A stretch of DNA of 8,999 nt from Chitinophagaceae bacterium (GTDB taxonomy: Bacteria; Bacteroidota; Bacteroidia; Chitinophagales; Chitinophagaceae). The position numbers and the translations under genes are program-made. Where the stretch lies: contig JACVCQ010000068.1 of NCBI GenBank assembly GCA_016741945.1, forward strand, positions 1 to 8,999, in the 5' to 3' direction. The notes under the pieces are model-generated. The model was not told the origin of the DNA and searched no databases. It saw only the letters and a program-made list of their open reading frames with translations. Position 1 is the first letter of the stretch. Every line of letters begins with the position of its first letter. Shown here piece after piece: positions 1 through 6,402 of this stretch.

Positions 1-321
1 ACATTATACAACCTCATTAGATGCAAAGCCATAGGCATGGATGTAAAAGCTACTTTTCCAACCGTAACCTATGGCCACCACTGGGAAGAATATTCAGCGA
101 GTGAGATCAGGGATTATTTTAAGATGTTAAATGATGGATTCAGTTTGGACATCCGGAAATTTCATTATAAACCGGTTGAAAAAGCACACAATTGGAAAGC
201 TACATTCAGGATATCACTGATGAATATTGGAAATACCATCCCATTTTTCAAAGAAGCCATGGAAATAGTGGTAACAGTCGATAAATCTCATCCTTGGAAA
301 GTAGCATCCCCATCTTATTAA
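1..321 (+). CDS. C-terminal part of a probable SAM-dependent methyltransferase (5' end outside window)
   Basis: The reading frame is open from base 1 to the TAA at 319-321, so this is probably the last ~106 residues of a gene that begins to the left. The in-frame ATG at base 37 is unlikely to be the true start, because the 12 codons before it read as ordinary protein. The stretch YGHHWEEYSASEIRDYF followed by an LNDGF turn resembles the region after the catalytic core of class I methyltransferases found in glycan clusters, where an H-x-x-E-Y segment leads into a helix and then a 'GF' strand. The SAM-binding motifs would lie upstream and cannot be seen. The function is therefore inferred from the C-terminal pattern and from the glycan-gene neighbours. 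It ends 39 bases before the lipoprotein gene. An unrelated enzyme with a similar tail cannot be excluded. Confidence 0.6.
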   Translation, partial: TLYNLIRCKAIGMDVKATFPTVTYGHHWEEYSASEIRDYFKMLNDGFSLDIRKFHYKPVEKAHNWKATFRISLMNIGNTIPFFKEAMEIVVTVDKSHPWKVASPSY

Positions 322-360
322 GCCGAATAGAGAACCATTCATTTAGCCTATTTTTACAGT

Positions 361-1056
361 ATGTATTTCACACATATAAAAACCACACCTCAAAAGAAGC
401 GGTCAGCAATCTGGTTAACAATGGTATTGGTGAGTTGTTTGTTGCATTCATGCTTTAAAGACCTTCCTGAGAAATCAATCATTTATGAAAATGATTTTGA
501 GAATGGCAAAAATCATCTTTTTGCGATTTATGGAACCGGAGGTTTATTAGATTCTACAAAAATTATTTCTTTCAATAATTCAAAAGTATTGGGCAGGTTC
601 AATAATAATTTTATTGTTCTGAATCTAGATACTATTCCAAGTCATAATGCAGTTAAAGTTGAATTTGACTTATATATACATGACAAATGGGAGGGAAATT
701 ATATTTATCCGGCTGCCACAAATCCGGATATCTGGCAAATGAGTATTAATGGAAACTCAGTTTTTTTAACCACTTTTTCAAATGGCATGAATAGCCAATC
801 CTTTCCGGATAATTTTAATTACAATGGTAATCCGACAAATAATAAAGCCTTTAGTAATTCATGGGGCTTTTTCCCAGGTGTTTGTTCAAACATGGGTCAA
901 ATGAATGGTTCATCATGGTATAAAATTCAATACACCACGTCACATACAGGAGCATTTCAACTTGCAATAAATGATGTACTCTATCCAGCCAATAGTCTGT
1001 GTCTCAAAAGCTGGTCTATTGACAATATTCGCATCACTGCTATAACATACAAATAA
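361..1056 (+). CDS. Putative lipoprotein with a beta-sandwich/jelly-roll-like body
   Basis: This 231-residue protein starts with a basic n-region (K12, K13, R14), a hydrophobic stretch (about 16-28) and a lipobox ending LLHS-C31. An alternative lipobox, LVS-C26, lies just before it. Signal peptidase II processing would leave a lipidated protein of about 200 residues. Lipidation at C31 would give C-F-K-D, which only partly resembles the acidic surface-export signals of Bacteroidota lipoproteins, so its side of the outer membrane is uncertain. The mature part opens with YENDFENG (42-49), has an FDLYIHDKWEGN segment (102-113) and a polar Asn/Ser-rich middle, and closes with SWSIDNIRI (217-225). 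This arrangement is typical of secreted jelly-roll or laminin-G-like domains whose last strand carries a D-N-I motif. No catalytic residues are recognisable. Binding or structural roles are guesses. The gene is markedly AT-rich, and no strong ribosome-binding site precedes the ATG. Confidence 0.7.
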   Translation: MYFTHIKTTPQKKRSAIWLTMVLVSCLLHSCFKDLPEKSIIYENDFENGKNHLFAIYGTGGLLDSTKIISFNNSKVLGRFNNNFIVLNLDTIPSHNAVKVEFDLYIHDKWEGNYIYPAATNPDIWQMSINGNSVFLTTFSNGMNSQSFPDNFNYNGNPTNNKAFSNSWGFFPGVCSNMGQMNGSSWYKIQYTTSHTGAFQLAINDVLYPANSLCLKSWSIDNIRITAITYK

Positions 1057-1107
1057 TTTGATGAAATATCATTTCTACCAACCCTTCTGGTCATTTAGTG
1101 GTGTATA

Positions 1108-1124
1108 AAACTCAATAAGAGTTT
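1108..1124 (+). terminator. Weak hairpin after the lipoprotein gene, possible terminator
   Basis: AAACTC (1108-1113) and GAGTTT (1119-1124) form a perfect 6-bp stem around a 5-base AATAA loop, 52 bases after the lipoprotein stop codon. The stem has only two G-C pairs and is not followed by a clean T-run. It could help end transcription between the lipoprotein and acyltransferase genes, but it may also be chance in AT-rich DNA. Confidence 0.2.
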
Positions 1125-1168
1125 CATTATGCGCAAAAATTCAATAAAAGATCAGTTATAGACACTCA

Positions 1169-1350
1169 ATGGTTTCATTTGTAAGTATCATGAAAAATGA
1201 TGAAATTTGTTGGGGTGTAAAAATTTGCTTATTCCTGACGATGCGCTTCTAATAAATGAATCTAAGGATATTTTTATTTTACAACAGCATCTTTTCAGTT
1301 CAACTGGCTATCAATTAAATTTACTTATTGAAACAAAGCTTATTTATTAA
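1169..1350 (+). pseudogene. Possible remnant of a small frameshifted ORF
   Basis: Two overlapping open frames lie here. The first begins at the ATG at 1169 (MVSFVSIMKNDEICWGVK...) and stops at 1250-1252. The second is open from 1204 to the TAA at 1348-1350, has no ATG, and contains a protein-like run starting LLIPDDALLINES and ending LLIETKLIY. A single shift near 1217-1230 would join them into a protein of about 60 residues that ends 9 bases before the acyltransferase ATG. That position, just upstream and on the same strand, is what a small operon gene would show. I do not recognise the family. Chance open frames of this size are common in AT-rich DNA, so the call is tentative. Confidence 0.15.
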
Positions 1351-1359
1351 GTAAACTAC

Positions 1360-2040
1360 ATGAAAAAAAACCTCCAGTTACTTAAAGCCATTTTGCGAGC
1401 TAATCCGAAAACCATTTATTTCAATTTTAAGTATTTACCTTGGCGGCAAGCGATTCGATTTCCTTTCTGGGTATCATCAAAAACCTATTTACGTAAAACA
1501 AGTGGGGTTATTACCATCAATAGCCCAATTAGAACCGGAATGATTAGAATTGGATATGGCGATATTAGCATATTCGATAAAAAGCGATCAAGAAGTATAT
1601 GGGACGTTAGAGGTAAAGTAATATTTGGAGGGGATGCAGATATTGGACATGGATCAAAGATAACAGTGGGTGAAACGGGTGAATTATGGCTGGGTAACAA
1701 CTTCTCAATTACTGCAGAAAGTACCATTCTGGCATTTAAAAAAATTCTTTTTGGCAATGATTGCCTTCTTTCTTGGGATATACTTATCATGGATTCTGAT
1801 TTTCATCACATAAAAAATGAGAAAGCAGAAATAGAAAATCCCCCTGCTGAAATTATCATAGGCAACCAAGTATGGATTGGATGCCGTTCCCTTATTTTAA
1901 AAGGCTCGATTATACCCAATGGTTGTGTAATAGCAGCAAATAGCCTTATCAATAAAGCGCTAAGTGGCGAAAATCAAGTATTTGGATCTAAGTTCTTGAC
2001 GGTAACTGCTATTAAACAAAATATTCAATGGAGTAAATAA
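1360..2040 (+). CDS. Hexapeptide-repeat (left-handed beta-helix) acyltransferase
   Basis: This 226-residue protein belongs by pattern to the LbH acyltransferases, which mostly transfer an acetyl group from acetyl-CoA to a sugar hydroxyl or amine; examples are WcaB/WcaF and maltose or serine O-acetyltransferases. Imperfect hexapeptide rungs run from about residue 85 to 200, including VIFGGDADIGHGSKITVG and IIIGNQVWIGCRSLILKG. The motif D145-S-D-F-H149-H150 matches the D-x-D-F-H-x loop that carries the catalytic histidine in this family. IGNQVWIG (167-174) and IPNGCVIAANS (185-195) match the usual acetyl-CoA-side coils. The N-terminal ~80 residues are less typical and include basic and aromatic patches. 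The protein is cytoplasmic, with no signal peptide. It sits 31 bases before the flippase gene, which suggests O-acetylation of the repeat unit before export. The acceptor sugar and the acyl donor cannot be read from the sequence. Confidence 0.88.
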   Translation: MKKNLQLLKAILRANPKTIYFNFKYLPWRQAIRFPFWVSSKTYLRKTSGVITINSPIRTGMIRIGYGDISIFDKKRSRSIWDVRGKVIFGGDADIGHGSKITVGETGELWLGNNFSITAESTILAFKKILFGNDCLLSWDILIMDSDFHHIKNEKAEIENPPAEIIIGNQVWIGCRSLILKGSIIPNGCVIAANSLINKALSGENQVFGSKFLTVTAIKQNIQWSK

Positions 2041-2071
2041 AGTCTTCTAAATCATCTATGATTATTATTGA

Positions 2072-3337
2072 ATGCTAAAATCCGGATATAACGCTCTTTT
2101 TCACTTGATAAGATCGAATCTTTCGTTCTTACAAAACTTTTTTCATCTTGGATTTATTCAAGCATCCAATATAGTTATCCAAATTCTACTCTTTCCATTA
2201 ATCATACGCATCATTGGAATTGAAAAATTTGGGGTAGTTATGGTTACCAATTCAGCTGTGCTATTGGCCGGCATTTTCGTGAATTATGGTACGGGATTAT
2301 CGGGTATCAAGGATGTAGTAATTCATAAGAATGATAAGATAAAACTATTATCAACCTTATCTACCATCTACTACACCAGATTGATAGTCACAACACTACT
2401 TTTATTTTTATTACCGATCCTATACTTTACCCATCTAAACTTAGTATACATATTATTTGCGTTACCGATCCTATTTGCTGAAACCATTAACCCTGTATTT
2501 TATTTCTCCGGCACAGAGAATCTTTTTATATACAATTTGATGAATCTATTTGCCAAATTATTAACTGTGCTATTGATTGTATTGATGATTAAGAGCCCTG
2601 ATGATGCGCCTTTGGTGAATTTTTATATAGGTATCAGCAATTGTATATTTTTTGCCGCCATCGCAATATTTACTTGTATCAAAAAAGAGATAGGTGTATT
2701 GAAGCCCAATTTTACAGCCATTCGTGACCTATTGAAACAAAATTTTTATTTGGTGGGAAACAATATTTCTGTTCAGTTACAACAATCCTTTTTCCTTTTT
2801 ACCATCGCTTCCATCAATCAACCTTTAATTCTTGGCGCCTATTCAATATGCGATAAAATTGTTTGGTCATTCCGTTTAATATTAGCAGCATTTTCAGGAG
2901 CCTTATTTCCTAAAGCTGTTGATATATTTCAAACAAATCAAACCGGATGGCGAAATTTTAAACGAAAAATCAATCAATTATTGGCAATAATTTTTACACT
3001 CAATGGAATCGCATTTTTCATTTTTGCACCATTGATTGCTATCCTATTCACAGGAAAAAGTGATCCAATTACCATCTCATTTATTCGTACCATTAGTTTT
3101 GTTCCATTAGTTGCATCTTTGAATGTACTGAATGTACTTGAGCTACTTTCTCGGAACAAGTATAGAGACATTTTTACAATTGCTATCGCCATGCTGATAA
3201 TCACCTGTCTTCTATCTTTTATTTTCATCACATTTTTCCCAGAAAAATATTTTGGCTTATATCCATTAATCATTGAAACATGTGCCATCCCTTTATACCT
3301 CTTCTTTATTAGAAAAAAGCACCAAATTATTAATTAG
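2072..3337 (+). CDS. Wzx-like lipid-linked oligosaccharide flippase (MOP superfamily)
   Basis: This 421-residue, strongly hydrophobic protein has roughly 12 membrane segments in the pattern of polysaccharide exporters of the MOP superfamily. The first helix, at about 28-48, leads into IIGIEKFGVVMV, which is the G-x-x-x-F-G turn usual at the start of Wzx proteins. It is followed by NYGTGLSGIKD at 71-81, and VNYG/GxxGIxD is common at the end of the second helix. Further helices lie at about 100-120, 122-140, 155-173, 181-203, 240-262, 265-285, 300-326, 334-358, 366-388 and 394-413. AFSGALFPKAVD (273-284) matches the second-half 'FP' helix of the family. Its expected role is to move the undecaprenyl-diphosphate-linked repeat unit across the inner membrane. 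The gene is among the most AT-rich in the window (15 G/C in the 60 bases at 2401-2460). The length is normal and there is no sign of breakage. Confidence 0.9.
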   Translation: MLKSGYNALFHLIRSNLSFLQNFFHLGFIQASNIVIQILLFPLIIRIIGIEKFGVVMVTNSAVLLAGIFVNYGTGLSGIKDVVIHKNDKIKLLSTLSTIYYTRLIVTTLLLFLLPILYFTHLNLVYILFALPILFAETINPVFYFSGTENLFIYNLMNLFAKLLTVLLIVLMIKSPDDAPLVNFYIGISNCIFFAAIAIFTCIKKEIGVLKPNFTAIRDLLKQNFYLVGNNISVQLQQSFFLFTIASINQPLILGAYSICDKIVWSFRLILAAFSGALFPKAVDIFQTNQTGWRNFKRKINQLLAIIFTLNGIAFFIFAPLIAILFTGKSDPITISFIRTISFVPLVASLNVLNVLELLSRNKYRDIFTIAIAMLIITCLLSFIFITFFPEKYFGLYPLIIETCAIPLYLFFIRKKHQIIN

Positions 3338-3474
3338 GAAGCAGGAGATTGATTTTATCTATATTTTCTTATGACTTTAGAATATTCAACTTCTGTTGAT
3401 TGTATAAAACTATTATTCAAATGAGTAATAATATAAAGACTTATTTTGCACTCCAATCATTGACTATCGCTTAA

Positions 3475-4440
3475 ATGAAGTACCAGGATTTCGAAAATTT
3501 AATGATTTGTCCGGAATGCCGTTTGCCACTTGACCGGAAAGGAGATATTTTTAACTGTTCAGGTAACTGCGGATGCGAATATCCTGTCTATTTCGGTATA
3601 CCCGTGATCATCAGTTGTAAAAATCCTGTATTTAAAGTCACTGATTTTGCCGATCAAAGCCCCCCGGATATTTTTTTCAAAAAGTACAATAATCCCATAC
3701 TCAGATTATTGAAGCAACTCAAGCCGGATATTACGCTGAATAAGCAAAGTAAAAAGAATTATGCAGCCATTGCAGAGTTAATAGCAGACATTCCGCAACC
3801 CAAAATTTTAATCATTGGCGGAAGTATCGACGGACAAGGCATTAGCGCCCTCAAACAACAACTTCCTACAGATACCATTTTGATAGAATCCGATGTAGCA
3901 CACGGCCCCAATACCAATATTATATTAGATGCCCATCATATTCCTTTCAAAGATGAATCCTTTGATCTGGTCATTGCACAGGCAGTACTGGAACATGTAC
4001 TCGATCCATTTCAATGTGTCAAAGAAATCCATCGTGTACTCAAACCCCAGGGAATGATGTATGCAGAAACCCCCTTCATGCAACAGGTACATGGGGGGAA
4101 ATACGATTTTCATCGCTTCACACATTTGGGTCATAGAAGATTATTCAGGCAATTCACTGAACTCAATAGCGGTGTTATTGCTGGTCCGGGCTCCGTAATG
4201 GCGTGGTCAGCACTCTATTTCATGACCGGTTTTGCGCCTACGAAAAAAATAGATAAAATGATCAGCTTCTGTGGCAGCTTCCTGGTGTTCTGGTGGAAAT
4301 ACTTTGACTATTTATACAATAGCCAAAAAGGCGGTGTATACGATGCTGCATGCGGACTCTTCTTTCTCGGCAAAAAAGAACCGGGTTATGTATTAGCAGA
4401 TGAAGAACTATTGAGTGGATACCGCGGACATAAATCTTAA
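3475..4440 (+). CDS. SAM-dependent methyltransferase with N-terminal Trm112-like zinc ribbon
   Basis: This is a two-part protein of 321 residues. Residues 8-48 form a Trm112/YcaR-like zinc ribbon with C12-x2-C15 and C28-x3-C32-x-C34, followed by the typical Y-P-V-x-x-G-I-P-V strand. Residues about 107-235 form a class I methyltransferase (Methyltransf_11 type): ILIIGGSIDGQG (111-122) in the motif I position, an acidic E138-S-D strand end, D152-A-H-H-I-P-F, SFDLVIAQAVLEHV (162-175) and EIHRVLKPQGMMYAETPF (184-201). The following MQQVHGGKYDFHRFT and GHRRLF segments recur in methyltransferases of bacterial glycan clusters. The likely role is methylation of a sugar or glycan intermediate in the cytoplasm. 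A 137-base gap precedes the gene, and the GT2 start follows 5 bases after its stop, so it may head the downstream operon. No convincing promoter is seen; TTATTTTG at 3441-3448 is a 7/8 match to TAnnTTTG without a -33 partner. Confidence 0.88.
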   Translation: MKYQDFENLMICPECRLPLDRKGDIFNCSGNCGCEYPVYFGIPVIISCKNPVFKVTDFADQSPPDIFFKKYNNPILRLLKQLKPDITLNKQSKKNYAAIAELIADIPQPKILIIGGSIDGQGISALKQQLPTDTILIESDVAHGPNTNIILDAHHIPFKDESFDLVIAQAVLEHVLDPFQCVKEIHRVLKPQGMMYAETPFMQQVHGGKYDFHRFTHLGHRRLFRQFTELNSGVIAGPGSVMAWSALYFMTGFAPTKKIDKMISFCGSFLVFWWKYFDYLYNSQKGGVYDAACGLFFLGKKEPGYVLADEELLSGYRGHKS

Positions 4441-4445
4441 CATCA

Positions 4446-5375
4446 ATGAATCAAGATACTGTCTTATTACCACCTTCTGTAGCTATTATTCTTGTCAATT
4501 GGAACAGTTTTCAGGTAACCAATGATTGTATTGATTCGCTCAAGAAAATCCACTACAACAACTATACAATCATAGTAGTAGACAATGGCTCAAAGGACCA
4601 GTCGGGTCAACAACTAAAGCAACTACATCCGGATATCGTACTTCTTGAATCATCCACCAATCTTGGTTTTACGGGGGGAAACAATCTGGGATTTGAATAT
4701 TCACTGCAACAGCATTTTGAATATTCAATGATGTTGAACAATGATACTTTTGTTGAACCCGATTTCTTAGACCATCTCATCACATATATGATAGCGCATA
4801 ATACGGTAGGTGCCATCCAACCCCGTATTCATTTTCATCACAACAGAAATATATTATGGAATGGAGGCAGCTATCATGCAAAATGGATTGGTCATTTTTA
4901 TACCAAAGGCATTTTTAAAAAACCTACCGCCACTTATCTCCAATTAAAAAAAACAGATTGGATCACGGGCTGTGCCTTTCTAGTACGCAATAGCATTCTC
5001 AAACAAACTGGATTACTCGCCACCAAAATGTTTATTTACAGCGAAGATGTAGATTTATCCATGAGAATACGGGCATTGGGTTACACACTCGTATATCATC
5101 CGGATGCTTTGATTTACCATATTGCCGGAATGTCTAATAAAAGTAAAACAAAAGGTAAAGAAGGATATGTAAATCCAATTGTACATTACCTGAATCAAAG
5201 AAACAGAATATGGGTATTGAAAAAGTATACCCCATGGTATTGTGTTCCCACTGCATTCATGTTTAATATTTTTTATGTTTCACTCATTATTGGGTATTTT
5301 GCGACCCGGGGAAGATTCTCGAAAATGAAAGCTGTCCTCAAGGCTGTTAAAGATGGATGTCTAGACTCCATGTAA
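4446..5375 (+). CDS. Family 2 (GT-A) glycosyltransferase, rhamnosyltransferase-like
   Basis: This 309-residue protein has the complete GT2 signature. VAIILVNWN (12-20) is the first strand, IIVVDNGSKD (42-51) carries the nucleotide-binding Asp, and NLGFTGGNNLGF (72-83) is the glycine/asparagine loop typical of WbbL-type enzymes. NNDT (98-101) stands at the metal-binding DxD position, WITGCAFLVRN (172-182) is the acceptor-side strand, and YSEDVDLSMRIRALGY (198-213) contains the E-D pair that holds the general base. H225 follows in the usual IYH segment. A hydrophobic stretch at about 266-286 may anchor the C-terminus to the membrane. It should add one sugar from a nucleotide donor to the lipid-linked repeat unit at the cytoplasmic face. 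Many relatives are annotated as rhamnosyltransferases, but the donor cannot be assigned here. It follows the methyltransferase gene by 5 bases and precedes the epimerase gene by 25. Confidence 0.92.
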   Translation: MNQDTVLLPPSVAIILVNWNSFQVTNDCIDSLKKIHYNNYTIIVVDNGSKDQSGQQLKQLHPDIVLLESSTNLGFTGGNNLGFEYSLQQHFEYSMMLNNDTFVEPDFLDHLITYMIAHNTVGAIQPRIHFHHNRNILWNGGSYHAKWIGHFYTKGIFKKPTATYLQLKKTDWITGCAFLVRNSILKQTGLLATKMFIYSEDVDLSMRIRALGYTLVYHPDALIYHIAGMSNKSKTKGKEGYVNPIVHYLNQRNRIWVLKKYTPWYCVPTAFMFNIFYVSLIIGYFATRGRFSKMKAVLKAVKDGCLDSM

Positions 5376-5400
5376 AAAATGGCAAAGTGATCAAAGGCAA

Positions 5401-6402
5401 ATGAATATGGAAAGCATTGTAATAACAGGTGTCGCAGGAATGATTGGTTCTAAAATGGCTGAGTGGATCCTGAACCATCATCCCGAATACAAAATAATAG
5501 GTATTGATAATTTAAGTGGAGGATATATCGAACACATTCCTGCTCAGGTTGAGTTCATCAATAAAGATCTGGCAACAGCCAATCTCGATGATATTTTCAC
5601 CCAGCATAAAGTGACCTATGTATTTCATTTCGCCGCTTATGCAGCAGAAGGTTTAAGTCCATTCATACGCAAGTACAACTATAACAACAACCTCATTGCA
5701 ACAGCCAATATTGTCAATACCTGTATCAAACATGAAGTGAAGCGACTTGTTTTCACATCCAGTATGGCTGTTTATGGACAAGGAGAGCCTCCATTCACAG
5801 AAACGGCTCAGCCCAAGCCTATTGATCCTTATGGTGTGGCAAAATTTGCTTGCGAAATGGATATTCAAATTGCAGGTGAACAACATGGATTAGATTGGTG
5901 TATCATCCGACCACATAATGTGTATGGAGAAAACCAGAACATTTGGGATAAATACAGAAATGTATTGGGTATATGGATGTACCAGCACCTCAACAATAAA
6001 CCATTCACCATCTTCGGAGACGGAAGCCAGAAAAGGGCTTTTAGTTATATCGATGACTGTTTGGTTCCATTATGGAATGCTGCGGTATCTCCAAAAGCAT
6101 CTAAACAAATTATCAACCTCGGTAGCAGTGTTGAAACCAGTATTTTGGAAGCAGCCACCATACTCAAAGAAGTGATCGGAGAAAATGCCAGCATCCAATT
6201 TCTGGAGCAACGTCATGAAGTGAAGAATGCATATTCTACCCATGAACGTTCTGTGGAATTACTGGGGTATGAAGATAAAACCTCCTTACAACAAGGATTA
6301 ACCATTATGTGGGCATGGGCCAAACAACAACCGGAAAGAGTTCAGAAAGCATGGGAAAGCTATGAACTGGATAATGGTATCTACGGATTCTGGAAAAAAT
6401 AA
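5401..6402 (+). CDS. NAD-dependent sugar-nucleotide epimerase/dehydratase (extended SDR)
   Basis: This 333-residue protein of the GalE-like extended short-chain dehydrogenase family has a Rossmann loop G10-x2-G13-x2-G16 and D36-N after the second strand, suggesting NAD rather than NADP. It also has HFAAYAAEG (76-84), TSSMAVYG with the catalytic Ser region at 120-121, the Y144-x3-K148 pair, RPHNVYGENQ (170-179) and FGDGSQKRAFSYIDD (205-219) in the substrate domain. All expected active-site residues are present, so the enzyme looks intact. The likely substrate is a UDP-hexose or related sugar nucleotide; the exact sugar and whether it epimerises or dehydrates are unknown. ATG 5401 is used as start, but ATG 5407, two codons later, is equally plausible. 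An AAAGG at about 5393-5397 lies upstream but is poorly spaced for a ribosome-binding site. The stop overlaps the next start by one base (TAATG), which suggests translational coupling. Confidence 0.92.
   Translation: MNMESIVITGVAGMIGSKMAEWILNHHPEYKIIGIDNLSGGYIEHIPAQVEFINKDLATANLDDIFTQHKVTYVFHFAAYAAEGLSPFIRKYNYNNNLIATANIVNTCIKHEVKRLVFTSSMAVYGQGEPPFTETAQPKPIDPYGVAKFACEMDIQIAGEQHGLDWCIIRPHNVYGENQNIWDKYRNVLGIWMYQHLNNKPFTIFGDGSQKRAFSYIDDCLVPLWNAAVSPKASKQIINLGSSVETSILEAATILKEVIGENASIQFLEQRHEVKNAYSTHERSVELLGYEDKTSLQQGLTIMWAWAKQQPERVQKAWESYELDNGIYGFWKK

Larger units (their letters stand above)
1057..1359. other. 303-base AT-rich intergenic gap
   Basis: This is the longest gap between the major genes in the window. 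It holds one weak hairpin just after the lipoprotein gene (1108-1124) and two short overlapping open frames (1169-1252 and 1204-1350) that may be the remains of a small gene. TTCATTTG at 1174-1181 matches seven of eight positions of the Bacteroidota -7 consensus TAnnTTTG, but I see no matching -33 TTTG at the right distance, so I do not call a promoter. A promoter for the acyltransferase and flippase genes could nonetheless lie here. No RNA gene is recognisable. Confidence 0.6.

Noticed and set aside
1485..1790. 101-codon open frame on the minus strand inside the acyltransferase gene
   Set aside because: It lies wholly inside a gene with clear hexapeptide and catalytic motifs and its product has no recognisable domain; it is an antisense shadow.
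3441..3448. Possible Bacteroidota promoter -7 element (TTATTTTG) before the methyltransferase
   Set aside because: It matches seven of eight consensus positions but has no TTTG-like -33 element about 19-21 bases upstream; such near matches are expected by chance in AT-rich DNA.
5918..6175. 85-codon + strand open frame inside the epimerase gene
   Set aside because: The epimerase frame carries all expected SDR motifs through this interval, so the alternate frame is a shadow.
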